Shown piece by piece: positions 1 to 11,363 of a stretch of DNA of 55,288 nucleotides. The notes beneath the pieces were generated by a model that was given only the letters and a program-made list of their open reading frames with translations, had not been told where the DNA came from and searched no databases. The stretch is from an uncultured Clostridia bacterium (GTDB lineage Bacteria > Bacillota > Clostridia > Oscillospirales > Oscillospiraceae), in the NCBI GenBank assembly GCA_947164825.1, contig CAMUYE010000003.1, positions 1 to 55,288 of the forward strand, in the 5' to 3' direction. Both the position numbers and the translations under genes were made by a program. Each line of letters starts with the position of its first letter. Positions within the stretch are counted from its first letter, which is position 1.

Positions 1-1033
1 CGGCCTCGGTGTTGATCTCTTCCGTGTCGAGGGTGGGGTCCTCGGTCAGGTCCTCAGCGGTGTCGTAATGCAGCTCGATCTCCAGGGTCTCGGTGGGCCG
101 GACGTCGCCTAAGTTGAAGTTGGTCCGGGCCCAGCGGTATCCCGCGACGCCGACTGCCACGACCCCGGCGGCGATGACGCCGAGCACGACCCGGCCCAGG
201 GCGGTCTGGAAGAAGCTCCGGCCCACATGGATCGCGGCGGCCTCCGCGAGGGGAGCCGAGGCGGAGGCAGTTGACGCGGCTGCTGAGACTGTCGTTGAGG
301 CGGCGGTTCCGGCGGCGGGGCCGATCCCGGCCTTGGTGAAGGTCTCGGCCATGAGGGCCTTCCCGGTCTCGGCGGCGGGCTCCTGTCGCTTCAGCAGGGC
401 CAGCAGGAAAGCCAGGGGCGAGAGACCGTAGAGCTTGACGCCCTTTTCTTCGAGGCGCTTTACTTCGGTCTCCACCCGCTTGCGGCCCCGGAAGAGCTGG
501 GTCTTGACCGTGCCCTCGCTGAGCCCCGTGTCGGCGGCGATCTGCTTGATCGGGATCTGCTCGTAGTAGAACATGCCCAGGAGCAGGCGCTGGCCGTCGC
601 TCAGGCCGTCCAGGATCTCCCGGACCAGCCGGGCGTTTTCCTTCCGCTCGAAGCTGAGCTCCGGGGAGGCCTCGGGCCGGAGGTCGGTCAGCTCCGGTTC
701 CCCGGCGTCCGGCTCGTCAGACAGCTCCGAGAAGAGCAGGGGCCGCTTCTTCCGAAGCTGCATCCGGGCCTCATTGACCGCGATCTGCCGCAGCCAGGGC
801 AGGAAGGCCGCCGGGTCCCGGAGCTCCTCCAGCCGGGAGAAGGCCCGCAGATAGGTCTCCTGCTGCACGTCCCGGCAGAGCTCCTCGTCCCGCAGGATGG
901 CGTGGACCGTGCGGTAGACCTCCAGCTCCGTGGCCTCGTAGAGCTCTGTGAGAGCGTCCCTGTCCCCTGCCCTGGCACGCTCCAGCAGCTCGGGGCTCAG
1001 GTCAGGCCGGACCTGCGTTTCTTCTGTTTTCAA
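1..1033 (-). CDS. RNA polymerase sigma-70 family factor with C-terminal transmembrane segment (truncated at window edge)
   Basis: Manual minus-strand translation from a TTG start at 1033: LKTEETQVRPDLSPELLERARAGDRDALTELYEATELEVYRTVHAILRDEELCRDVQQETYLRAF...LLLGMFYYEQIPIKQIAADTGLSEGTVKTQLFRGRKRVETEVKRL (sigma region 2 and 4 patterns), then an Ala-rich linker and hydrophobic VVLGVIAAGVVAVGVAGYRW. Open to position 1. Not in the supplied ORF track because of the TTG start and missing stop. Confidence 0.85.
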   Translation of the reverse strand, partial: MKTEETQVRPDLSPELLERARAGDRDALTELYEATELEVYRTVHAILRDEELCRDVQQETYLRAFSRLEELRDPAAFLPWLRQIAVNEARMQLRKKRPLLFSELSDEPDAGEPELTDLRPEASPELSFERKENARLVREILDGLSDGQRLLLGMFYYEQIPIKQIAADTGLSEGTVKTQLFRGRKRVETEVKRLEEKGVKLYGLSPLAFLLALLKRQEPAAETGKALMAETFTKAGIGPAAGTAASTTVSAAASTASASAPLAEAAAIHVGRSFFQTALGRVVLGVIAAGVVAVGVAGYRWARTNFNLGDVRPTETLEIELHYDTAEDLTEDPTLDTEEINTEA

Positions 1034-1200
1034 AGTCGCTCACCATCCTTCAAATGCGTTCCGCCCTGCTCCACCCGGAACCGCTTCGCGAAGAAGCGGT
1101 CCAGAATCTCTGTGAGCTGTTGGCGGGAGGTCTCCGGCGAAGGCCGGTAGTATTCCATGAGGCTGTGATAACACAGGCCAAAATCCGGTTCGGGACACAT
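1030..1200 (-). CDS. small hypothetical protein translationally coupled to the sigma factor
   Basis: ORF MCPEPDFGLCYHSLMEYYRPSPETSRQQLTEILDRFFAKRFRVEQGGTHLKDGERL; its TGA overlaps the TTG start of the sigma gene (TTGA). Start could also be 1275. Confidence 0.5.
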   Translation of the reverse strand: MCPEPDFGLCYHSLMEYYRPSPETSRQQLTEILDRFFAKRFRVEQGGTHLKDGERL

Positions 1201-1317
1201 GTTCGCCGCCTCGCTTTCTTGCGTTCTGCTGATTAGATGCGCGAGAGGCAGAAAAGGTTTACATGCTTGCAGCAATTTTTAAAACAAGAGGTAAAAGGCT
1301 GAAATCCTTTTACCTCT

Positions 1318-1627
1318 GTTTCGTTGGTCGTATCACCCGGGCATGGTTCGTGCCTGCGGCGGGGCGTTTCGTTCCGGTAATTCTGAGCGCAGCAAAGGAT
1401 CCGTTCTGGTGCCTCGGGCGGGCGCTCAATGAGCGCCCCTACGGCGGGAGACGGCAGGCCGGCGTCGGAGCGGGAAGCGCTGTGGCGCACACTGTGCGCC
1501 GCTACGGGCGGGAGACGGCGGGCAAATTGCCCGCGCTGCATTCCCTGATCCCTGATCCCTTTTGCGGGCTGATAGCCCGCGCTACATTCACTGATCCCTG
1601 ATCCTTGATCCCTGATCCCTGGTCCCT
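1318..1627. repeat. mosaic intergenic repeat block (variable-stem palindromes + CCCTGAT heptads)
   Basis: GGGCGCTC-AAT-GAGCGCCC-CTACGG (1420-1444), GGCGCACA-C-TGTGCGCC-GCTACGG (1484-1507), CGGGCAA-A-TTGCCCG (1519-1533), GCGGGCT-GAT-AGCCCGC-GCTACA (1564-1586), tandem CCCTGAT units 1544-1560 and 1591-1625. Confidence 0.85.
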
Positions 1628-3625
1628 CTAACCCTGCCGCCTGGCGTGCTTCTCGAACCAGTCGGTGATCTCTTTCAGGCGGCGCTGGCGGTGCTTGGGC
1701 TTGCCGGAGCGGGAGAGCTCGTGGTTCTCACCGTGGAAGAGGCAGAGCCGGGCTTCCACGCCGCGATCTACCAGGGCCGCGTACATCTGAATGCCCTCGG
1801 CCATGGGGCAGCGATAATCTTCGTCGGAGTGAATAAAGAGCGTGGGCGTCACCACGTTGGCGGCGTATTTCAGCGGAGACTGGGCCCAGAGCTTTTCCGG
1901 GGTCTCGTAGAGATCCCCGTCAGTCTGGTCGGCGGCGAAATAGAAGCCGATGTCAGACATGCCGTAGAAGCCCAGCCAGTTGGCGATGGAGCGCTGGGAG
2001 GCGGCGCAGCAGAAGCGGTCCGTATGGCCGATGATCCAGTTGGTCATGAAGCCGCCGTAGCTGCCGCCGGTCTCGCAGAGCCGCTTGGGGTCGATCTGCG
2101 GGTAACGCTCCAGCACCGCGTCGGTAAAGTCCATAAGATTCTGATAATCCGTGTCGCCGTAATGGCCCCGGATGTCCATGAATTTGTTGTCCCGGCCGTC
2201 GCTGCCCATGGGGTTACAGAAGAAGACGAAATAGCCCATGGAGGCCCAGAGCTGCATTTCGTGATAAAAGACCGGGCCGTAGACCGTCTTAGGGCCGCCG
2301 TGGACGTCCAGGATCGCAGGATATTTCTTGGCGGGATCGTAGTCTTTGGGCTTCAGCACCCAGCCGCCGATCTCCCAGCCCCGGCTCTGGACCGTGACAG
2401 GCTCGGGAACAGCCACGTAACGGCCCTCCAGGGCAGCGTCGTTGAAGCGGGAAACGCGGGTCAGCCTGTCGCCGCCCAGCTCCATCTCGTAGAGCTCCTG
2501 CAGGCGCATATCGTAGAGGCCCACGCAGAGCAGCTTCCCCTTCGCCACGTCGAAGCAGTCCATGGCCCCTTCGCCGGTGAAGACGGGCAGGTCCTCCCCG
2601 TCGGGCTTCAAAAGGTGCAGGACGGCGTTCCCCTCCCGGGTGGTCAGGTGGTAGAGGCCCTCCGGCGTCCCCACGGCCTGGCGGCCGCCGCCCAGACGGC
2701 AGTCGGAGCCCACGGAGTTGTACATGTTGTACTCCTCCTCCCGCAGCACCTCCAGCTTCCCAGCCTTCGGGTCCAGCTCGTAGACCCAGGCGTTTTCGTT
2801 GAGGCCGTGGCGCTGCCCCTCTGTTCCCATCAGCAGGACTTTATCCCCCACTGTCTCCATGGCGTGGGGCGAAAGCGTCCAGTGATCCAGAACCTCCCGG
2901 GACTCGCCGGTCTTCCAGTTGACGGACCGGAGGCAGAAGCCTGCCAAGGGATACTTGGCCTGCCAGGGCACGTAGGCCAGGAGGATCTGATCCTCGAAGA
3001 CGGTCTGGCAGATCAGATCCTCGGGGGCCTGCATCAGCGGCGTGATCTTCAGAGGCTCCCGCTCCACCAGGTAGGCCAGGGTACGGCTGCCGTTGGTGAC
3101 GCCCTGTCCGTTGAACCAGAAGGGCAGCTCGGTGAAGACCTCGTAGTCCGCATCCTCCTTCTTCTGCTTCGCGTATTCCTGTTTCTCCTCCTCGGAGGCG
3201 GCGTAGAGCAGGGGCTTGGCCTTGTCCACTGTGGCGGTGACCAGGAATTTGCCCTCCTCCAGCAGCCGGATGGAGCCGGCGGCAAAGGGCAGGGTCATAT
3301 AGGGCAGGGCTTCGCCGCCGCAGACGTCCAGGACGTAATAGGCGGTGAAGGGCTCCTTGGCCTCGGCGCGCTTTTTCTCCCTGGCAGAGCGGACTGCCGG
3401 GAAGATCAGACGGCGCTCGTCCAGCCAGAGGAAGGCGCCCTCCTTGCCGAGGTCCGTGAGCTGGCGGAGGGTTCCGTTTTCGTAAAGCCACAGTCTTCTT
3501 TCGTAGCAGTTTTCTTCTTCGTTGGAGTTGGCCACGACAAAAGCGGCTCTCGTTCCGTCCGGGGAAAAGCGAATGCCGGATAAAAACTTGTATTGAAATA
3601 AATCAGTTTGTTTGATCGGTTCCAT
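1628..3625 (-). CDS. S9 family peptidase (prolyl oligopeptidase / acylaminoacyl peptidase-like)
   Basis: 665 aa; beta-propeller-like N-terminus; catalytic ETGGSYGGFMTNWIIGHTDRF, SDEDYRCPMAEG and GENHELSRSGKPKHRQRRL. Confidence 0.92.
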   Translation of the reverse strand: MEPIKQTDLFQYKFLSGIRFSPDGTRAAFVVANSNEEENCYERRLWLYENGTLRQLTDLGKEGAFLWLDERRLIFPAVRSAREKKRAEAKEPFTAYYVLDVCGGEALPYMTLPFAAGSIRLLEEGKFLVTATVDKAKPLLYAASEEEKQEYAKQKKEDADYEVFTELPFWFNGQGVTNGSRTLAYLVEREPLKITPLMQAPEDLICQTVFEDQILLAYVPWQAKYPLAGFCLRSVNWKTGESREVLDHWTLSPHAMETVGDKVLLMGTEGQRHGLNENAWVYELDPKAGKLEVLREEEYNMYNSVGSDCRLGGGRQAVGTPEGLYHLTTREGNAVLHLLKPDGEDLPVFTGEGAMDCFDVAKGKLLCVGLYDMRLQELYEMELGGDRLTRVSRFNDAALEGRYVAVPEPVTVQSRGWEIGGWVLKPKDYDPAKKYPAILDVHGGPKTVYGPVFYHEMQLWASMGYFVFFCNPMGSDGRDNKFMDIRGHYGDTDYQNLMDFTDAVLERYPQIDPKRLCETGGSYGGFMTNWIIGHTDRFCCAASQRSIANWLGFYGMSDIGFYFAADQTDGDLYETPEKLWAQSPLKYAANVVTPTLFIHSDEDYRCPMAEGIQMYAALVDRGVEARLCLFHGENHELSRSGKPKHRQRRLKEITDWFEKHARRQG

Positions 3626-3656
3626 AATAACTCCTTCTATAGACGAATGTGGTTTT

Positions 3657-3679
3657 GCGGGCTAATAGCCCGCGCTACA
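3657..3679. repeat. variable-stem palindrome (GCGGGCT-AAT-AGCCCGC-GCTACAT)
   Basis: Same as the copy at 1564 apart from one loop base; abuts the stop codon of the M42 peptidase gene. Confidence 0.85.
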
Positions 3680-4723
3680 TTATGGATGGACGTAGCCCAC
3701 CAGCACCTTGAGCGTGTTTTCGACCCCGTCCTTGTGGCTGCGCTCATAGCCGTGGGAGGCGTAGACGCCGGGGCCGATGAGGCCGTGACGCAGATCCCAG
3801 CCCGCGCCGAGGGTGGCCTCCACGTCTGAGCCGTAGTGGGGATAGACGTCCACAGCATAGTCCGCCTCCTCCGCCTTGGCCGCGGCAATGAGCTTTTTGA
3901 CGATCTCGTAGCTGTAGGGGCCGCCGCTGTCCTTGGCGCAGATGGAAACCTGGCGTTCCGTGCACTGGAGGCCGTCGCCCACGCAGCCCATATCCACGGA
4001 GATGGCCTCGGTAACGCCCGCGGGGACGGAGCCCGCGCCGCCGTGACCCACCTCCTCGTAAACGGTAAAGTGGAGCCAGACCCGGCGGGCCGGGGTGATT
4101 CCCTCTTCCTTCAGATACTTCGCCAGGCCGATGAGAATGCCCGCGGAGAGCTTGTCGTCCAGGAAGCGGCTCTTGATGTAGCCCTTCCCGGTCACGGTGG
4201 TCCGGGGATTGAAGCAGACCACGTCGCCTACGCCGATGCCAAGGGCTTTGGCGTCGTCGGCGGAGGAGACCAGCTCGTCGAGCACCACTTCGCAGTTGTC
4301 ATAGTCGGGGACTGTCTTGCGCAGCTCGCCGTTGACGTGGGTGGAGGCGTTGCAGAGCTGGAAGGTGCCCTCGTAGACGCCGTTGAATTTGGTGACAACG
4401 TGGCAGGTCTCGGTACTGATCATCACAGCGGGAAGGCCGCCCAGAGGCACGACGCGGAGACGGCCGGAGCCTTTGATTTCGGCAACCATGGCGCCGAGGG
4501 TGTCGCAATGGGCTTCCAGGAGCAGGCCGTTTTCGGCGTCCGCGCCGCCCAGATCCACCAGGACGCCGCCCTTGACGGTGTGGATGGGTTCATAGCCCAT
4601 CTCGCGGAAGGTCTTCAGCAGATGGGCCTCGGCGTCGGCGGTGTAGCCCGTGGGGCTGTCGATGGCGAGCAGAGCCGCGGCCTGCTCCACGGCATAGTCG
4701 GTATAGCGTTTGGGATCGTTCAT
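3680..4723 (-). CDS. M42 family metallopeptidase (glutamyl aminopeptidase/endoglucanase-like)
   Basis: MNDPKRYTDYAVEQAAALLAIDSPTGYT...LLLEAHCDTLGAMVAEIKGSGRLRV...KSRFLDDKLSAG...YEEVGHGGAGSVP...VDMGCVGDG. RBS ggag upstream of ATG at 4723. Confidence 0.88.
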   Translation of the reverse strand: MNDPKRYTDYAVEQAAALLAIDSPTGYTADAEAHLLKTFREMGYEPIHTVKGGVLVDLGGADAENGLLLEAHCDTLGAMVAEIKGSGRLRVVPLGGLPAVMISTETCHVVTKFNGVYEGTFQLCNASTHVNGELRKTVPDYDNCEVVLDELVSSADDAKALGIGVGDVVCFNPRTTVTGKGYIKSRFLDDKLSAGILIGLAKYLKEEGITPARRVWLHFTVYEEVGHGGAGSVPAGVTEAISVDMGCVGDGLQCTERQVSICAKDSGGPYSYEIVKKLIAAAKAEEADYAVDVYPHYGSDVEATLGAGWDLRHGLIGPGVYASHGYERSHKDGVENTLKVLVGYVHP

Positions 4724-4857
4724 GGTGATTCTCCTTTGTGATAAATTTCTTTGATTATCATAACATATCGTACGATAAAACTCAACCGCTTTTCGGAACT
4801 CGGCAGAACGCACAAATCTCAGGCAAAGGTTTTGTGTAAAAAATCAAAATGAAACCG

Positions 4858-4886
4858 TTGCATTCTCAAGCAAATTTCAGTATAAT
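4858..4886 (+). promoter_or_regulatory. predicted sigma-A promoter of glg operon
   Basis: TTGCAT (4858-4863), 17 bp spacer, TATAAT (4881-4886), followed by AAAGGAGGT RBS at 4942-4950. Confidence 0.7.
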
Positions 4887-4959
4887 AGAAATGGATACTT
4901 ATACTCTTTTATACAGGGGTCGGACGCTTCCAGTCCGCCCAAAAGGAGGTATAGAGAGA

Positions 4960-6849
<1,890 letters not shown>

Positions 6850-7021
6850 GTTTTGGAAAGATCAGCTTCTTCGCAGCTGCGGGCAGAACCCCTGCAAGCC
6901 CATCCTTCGGGCTGCAGCGCAGGGTATCGGCGGCGAAATGACTCCGACGCAATTCGGCCAAAACAATCCATGTACCCTCTGACGTTATTAAAAAATTCAC
7001 AATAAAAGGAGACCCCACACC

Positions 7022-8209
7022 ATGAACTTCCAGAAAAAGCGCTGCGTCGCCATGCTGCTGGCCGGTGGCCAGGGCACCCGCCTCTACGTCTTGACAGAGA
7101 ATACCGCAAAACCTGCCGTCCCCTTCGGGGGGAAATACCGCATCATCGACTTCCCTCTTTCCAACTGCGTCAATTCCGGCATCGATACCGTAGGCATTTT
7201 AACCCAGTATCAGCCCCTGGAGCTCAACGAGTATATCGGCAACGGACAGCCCTGGGGCCTCAACCGCTCCCACGGCGGCGTCCAGGTGCTGCCGCCCTAC
7301 GCGGGCTCCAAGAAATCCGAGTGGTACAAGGGCACGGCCAACGCCATCTATCAGAACATCAAGTTCATTGAGCGTTACGATCCCGACAACGTACTGATCC
7401 TCTCCGGCGACCACATCTACCGCATGGATTACGCCAAGATGATCAAATACCACGAAGAGCACGACGCCGACATCACCATCGCCGTCCGCAAGGTTCCCAT
7501 GGAGGAGGCCTCCCGTTTCGGTATTATGAACACCAACCCCGACGGCTCTATCTACGAGTTCGAGGAGAAGCCCAAGCAGCCCAAGTCCAACAACGCCTCC
7601 ATGGGCATCTACGTCTTCAAATGGAGCATCCTCAAGAAATACCTGACGGAAGACGAGGAGAATCCCAACTCCGAAAACGACTTCGGCAAGAATATCATTC
7701 CCGCCATTCTCAACGACGGACACAAGCTGTTCGCCTACGATTTTGAGGGCTACTGGAAGGACGTTGGCACAATCAGCTCCCTCTGGGAGGCCAACATGGA
7801 GCTGCTGGGCACCGATCCGGAGTTCAACCTCTACGGCGACGGCAGCGCGCCCATCTTCGCCCGTAACTATGCCCTGCCCTCCTCCTATATCGACACGGGC
7901 TCCAAGAACGTCAACTGCCTGATTGCGGAGGGCTGTGAGATCTACGGTACCGTCAAGCACAGCGTGGTATCCACCGGCTGCCGCATTCGGAAGAATGTCG
8001 TGATCGAGGATTCCGTCATCATGCCCAACACCGTGATCGAGGAGGGCGTCATCATTCGCAACGCCATCATCGGCGAGGGCTGCGTCGTCCACAGCGGCGC
8101 CGTCATCGGCGGCAGCTTCCGGGAAGGTGAAAAGCGCCAGATCGCCGTCATCGGCAAGGAGCATGTTATCGAGGTCAACCAGGTCGTCAAGCCCGGCGAC
8201 GTCATTTGA
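7022..8209 (+). CDS. glgC: glucose-1-phosphate adenylyltransferase
   Basis: [57 protein letters not shown]-terminal left-handed beta-helix. Confidence 0.97.
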   Translation: MNFQKKRCVAMLLAGGQGTRLYVLTENTAKPAVPFGGKYRIIDFPLSNCVNSGIDTVGILTQYQPLELNEYIGNGQPWGLNRSHGGVQVLPPYAGSKKSEWYKGTANAIYQNIKFIERYDPDNVLILSGDHIYRMDYAKMIKYHEEHDADITIAVRKVPMEEASRFGIMNTNPDGSIYEFEEKPKQPKSNNASMGIYVFKWSILKKYLTEDEENPNSENDFGKNIIPAILNDGHKLFAYDFEGYWKDVGTISSLWEANMELLGTDPEFNLYGDGSAPIFARNYALPSSYIDTGSKNVNCLIAEGCEIYGTVKHSVVSTGCRIRKNVVIEDSVIMPNTVIEEGVIIRNAIIGEGCVVHSGAVIGGSFREGEKRQIAVIGKEHVIEVNQVVKPGDVI

Positions 8210-8227
8210 GGCAGGAGGTAAGAAACC

Positions 8228-9349
8228 ATGAAAAACGTAATGGGTCTCGTATTCGCGAACATTTATGACAGCTCTCTGGGGCAGCTCACCAACAAGCGCA
8301 CCCAGGCCTCCCTCCCCTTCGGCGGGCGTTACCGCCAGATCGACTTCACCCTCTCCAACATGTCCAACGCCGGTATCCGCCACATCGGCATCGTCACCCA
8401 GTATAACTTCCAAAGCCTGATGAATCATATCGGCTCCGGCGAGGAGTGGGATCTGGAGCTGGAGATGAACGGGCTGGAGTTCATCACGCCCTATTCCATG
8501 GGCGTCAGCGAAACCTTCCGCGGCAAGCTGGAAGCCATCGCCGCAGCCAGTGACGACTATCTTTCCAACGGCAAAGAGGAATACGTCCTGCTGGCCGACG
8601 CCGCCGTGGTCTGCGCCATCGATCTGAACAAGGTCATGGACGCCCACATCGCCTCCGGCAAGGACGTGACCGTGGTGGTCAAGGATGGGATCGCCAACGG
8701 GAAAAAACAGCTCGATCTCGCCGTCCGTCTGGACGAAGAGAACGAGATCACCGATATGGCCGTGGATTACGCCGCCCCCGAGGACTATCTGGCTTCCATG
8801 GGTATGTTTATCATGCGCAAGGATCTGCTGATCAAGTCCGCCGCCGAGTGCGTCAGCCGCAACCGCTATCGCTTTGAACGCGAGTTCATCCTCCAAGATT
8901 GGGCTGACGGTCTGCTCTCCGTAGGCGCTTACAAGTTTGACAACGTAGCGCTCTTCAATGAGTCCACCGAAGAGTATTTCCGCAACAATCTGGCCATCAT
9001 CGACAAGGAAGTCCGTCACAGCCTCTACCGGGACGGCCTGACCATCTACACCAAGGTCCGGGATCAGGTCCCCGCCTACTACGGTGAGAACTCCGAGATC
9101 GACGACTGCATCGTGGCCGACGGCTGCGTGCTGCTGGGCTCCGCTTTCAACTCCGTGTTCTTCCGGGGCGTCAAGCTCTCCACGGGCGCCAACGTCAAAA
9201 ACTGCGTGATCATGGCAAACTCCGAGATCGGCATCGGCGCCCAGCTTGAATACTGCATCCTGGACAAGGACGTGAAGATCAACGCCGGCGTCAAGCTCAT
9301 CGGCACGATGGAGCATCCCGTGATCCTCAACCGGGGTGACGTGGTATGA
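8228..9349 (+). CDS. glgD: glucose-1-phosphate adenylyltransferase subunit GlgD
   Basis: GlgC paralogue, NKRTQASLPFGGRYRQIDFTLSNMSNAGIRHIGIVTQYNFQSLMNHIGSGEEWDL; lacks the GGxGTRL catalytic loop; adjacent to glgC. Confidence 0.93.
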   Translation: MKNVMGLVFANIYDSSLGQLTNKRTQASLPFGGRYRQIDFTLSNMSNAGIRHIGIVTQYNFQSLMNHIGSGEEWDLELEMNGLEFITPYSMGVSETFRGKLEAIAAASDDYLSNGKEEYVLLADAAVVCAIDLNKVMDAHIASGKDVTVVVKDGIANGKKQLDLAVRLDEENEITDMAVDYAAPEDYLASMGMFIMRKDLLIKSAAECVSRNRYRFEREFILQDWADGLLSVGAYKFDNVALFNESTEEYFRNNLAIIDKEVRHSLYRDGLTIYTKVRDQVPAYYGENSEIDDCIVADGCVLLGSAFNSVFFRGVKLSTGANVKNCVIMANSEIGIGAQLEYCILDKDVKINAGVKLIGTMEHPVILNRGDVV

Positions 9350-10770
9350 AAATCGCAATGGTCGCCTCTGAGGCCGCCCCCTTCATCAAGACGGGCGGCC
9401 TGGGAGATGTACTGCAGGCCCTGCCCGCCGAACTGGCCAGGATCAAGGGCAACGAAGTCGCGCTCTATCTCCCATATTATAAAAAGATCAAGTACGATCC
9501 CAAGGTGGAAACGGAGCTGGTCTCCTCCTTTACCGTCAATCTGACCTGGCGGCAGCAATACGTCGGTCTGTTCCGCTGGAAAAACGGGAACAAGAATCTC
9601 CAGGTCTATTTCCTGGACAATGAATACTATTTCTGCCGCGACGGGCTCTACGGCTTCTACGACGACGGCGAGCGCTTCGCCTTCTTTGCCAAAGCCACCC
9701 TGGCCTCTATGTGCCGGATTGGTCAGCGGCCGGAGATCATCCACTGCCACGACTGGCAGAGCGCTCTGGTCCCCATCTATCTCGAAGCGGAGTACCGGGA
9801 CCGTCTGCCCGAGGCCAGGACCGTCTTCACTATTCACAACGTGGAATACCAGGGAAAAGCCGGCCCCGAATTCTTCAACGAGGTCCTGGGGCTGGACGAC
9901 CTCTGGCGCGGAGTTTGCACCCATGACGGCTGCATCAACTTCATGAAGGCCGCCGTCGTCAAGGCCGATCTCGTGACGACCGTTTCCGAAACCTACGCCA
10001 AGGAACTGCGGTATCCCTACTTTGCCCACGGCCTGTCCGGCGTGCTGGCCTCCCGGGGCGATAAGCTTCGCGGCATCACCAACGGCATCGACGTGGAGAC
10101 CTACGACCCCGCACGGGACAAGGCCCTCGTCCGAAACTACTCCGCCGACGATCTGAACGGAAAGCAGACCTGCAAGCAGGCACTGCAATGGGAACTGGGG
10201 CTGGCCCAGTCCGACGCCCCGCTGCTGGCCATGGTGACCCGGCTGGCCTCCCACAAGGGCATCGACATCCTCTGCTATATCATCCGGCGGCTTCTGGAGC
10301 GGGACCTCCAGCTGGTCATCGTGGGCACCGGCGAAGCAAAGTATGAGCATGCGCTGCAATCTGTGGCCAGCGAGTTCCCCCAGAAATTCTCCATGAATCT
10401 GAAATTCGACTCTGCCCTGGCCTCCAAGGTCTACGGCGGCGCGGACATCTACCTGATGCCCTCCAAGTCGGAGCCCTGCGGCTTGAGTCAGTTGATCGCC
10501 ATGCACTACGGCACAATTCCCGTGGTCAACGCCATCGGCGGCCTGAAGGACACGGTTCTCCCCTACGATCCCACTACGGGAGAGGGTCGGGGCTACACCT
10601 TCCAGAGCTACAACGGCGACGACTTCCTGGGGGCCATCGACCGGGCTCTGGCAGACTACAGGGGCGATCGCGCCGCCTGGCAGCGGCTGATGAAGGCCGA
10701 TATGGAAGCCGATTTCTCCTGGAAGATCCCGGCACAGAAATACATGGAGCTGTACTGCTCCCTTCTCTGA
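9346..10770 (+). CDS. glgA: glycogen synthase (ADP-glucose type)
   Basis: MKIAMVASEAAPFIKTGGLGDVLQALPAEL...IIHCHDWQSALVPIYL...VFTIHNVEYQGK...MPSKSEPCGLSQLIAMHYGTIPVVNAIGGLKDTV. ATGA overlap with glgD. Confidence 0.97.
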   Translation: MKIAMVASEAAPFIKTGGLGDVLQALPAELARIKGNEVALYLPYYKKIKYDPKVETELVSSFTVNLTWRQQYVGLFRWKNGNKNLQVYFLDNEYYFCRDGLYGFYDDGERFAFFAKATLASMCRIGQRPEIIHCHDWQSALVPIYLEAEYRDRLPEARTVFTIHNVEYQGKAGPEFFNEVLGLDDLWRGVCTHDGCINFMKAAVVKADLVTTVSETYAKELRYPYFAHGLSGVLASRGDKLRGITNGIDVETYDPARDKALVRNYSADDLNGKQTCKQALQWELGLAQSDAPLLAMVTRLASHKGIDILCYIIRRLLERDLQLVIVGTGEAKYEHALQSVASEFPQKFSMNLKFDSALASKVYGGADIYLMPSKSEPCGLSQLIAMHYGTIPVVNAIGGLKDTVLPYDPTTGEGRGYTFQSYNGDDFLGAIDRALADYRGDRAAWQRLMKADMEADFSWKIPAQKYMELYCSLL

Positions 10771-10775
10771 CACGC

Positions 10776-10818
10776 AACAAGAAACGAGCGGACCGTTTCG
10801 GTCCGCTCGTTTCTTGTT
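10776..10818. terminator. bidirectional intrinsic terminator
   Basis: AACAAGAAACGAGCGGACC-gtttc-GGTCCGCTCGTTTCTTGTT between convergent glgA and the NUDIX gene. Confidence 0.85.
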
Positions 10819-10823
10819 ATCTG

Positions 10824-11363
10824 TCAGCGCGCCCGTAAATAGAACACCAGGGCCGTACCCATGAGGGCGTGACTGAACTCCGGGCTGCCGAAGGCGGAGA
10901 CGACTTCGGAGACGGGGCGCAGCTCATAGGACAGCAGTTCGTCATCGTCGAGATGCTGCTTGCCGGTGGGTATCAGATCCTCTGCCAGATAGCAGTGGAA
11001 GGTGTTGGAAAAGAGGGCCGGATTGGGACTGCAGGCGCCCAGCTTGGTCAGCTTCCCGGCCCGGAAGCCCGTCTCCTCCAGGAGCTCCCGGGCCGCGGTG
11101 TCGGCGGGGTCCTCCTCCCCGTCCCGAACGCCGCCGGGAAATTCCGTGGTGAGCCGCCGGGCGGCGTGGCGCCACTGGCGGACCAGCACAAATTGATCTC
11201 CCAGCACCGGGATCACCATGACCCAGTCCGGAGCACGCATCGCCACGTAGGTCCCGGCCTGGCCCGCGGCTGCCTGCTCGTCCTGTTCAAACACGTCGAA
11301 GACCGGGGTGTGCAGCAAGCGCCGCGTCTCTCCCACGGACCATTTCAGTTCTTCATCGCTCAC
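10824..11363 (-). CDS. NUDIX hydrolase (ADP-ribose pyrophosphatase-like)
   Basis: GGVRDGEEDPADTAARELLEETGFRAGKL = Nudix box GX5EX7REUXEEXGU. Confidence 0.93.
   Translation of the reverse strand: MSDEELKWSVGETRRLLHTPVFDVFEQDEQAAAGQAGTYVAMRAPDWVMVIPVLGDQFVLVRQWRHAARRLTTEFPGGVRDGEEDPADTAARELLEETGFRAGKLTKLGACSPNPALFSNTFHCYLAEDLIPTGKQHLDDDELLSYELRPVSEVVSAFGSPEFSHALMGTALVFYLRAR

Noticed and set aside
1318-1627. Insertion sequence or transposase remnant in the mosaic blocks
   Set aside because: No ORF with transposase motifs in any of the repeat blocks; short ORFs there are repeat translations. Any mobilising enzyme must lie outside the window.
1646-3583. 645-aa plus ORF opposite the S9 peptidase
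   Set aside because: Same antisense-shadow artefact; the minus ORF has clear catalytic motifs.
4921-4940. CGGACGCTTCCAGTCCG upstream of glgB as a member of the palindrome family
   Set aside because: Only 4-5 bp arms with a long loop and no CCTAC tail; similarity too weak.
7199-9358. 719-aa minus ORF opposite glgC/glgD
   Set aside because: Antisense shadow of strongly recognised genes; His/Val/Asp/Gly-rich composition with no family signal, explained by GC-rich codon usage depleting antisense stops.
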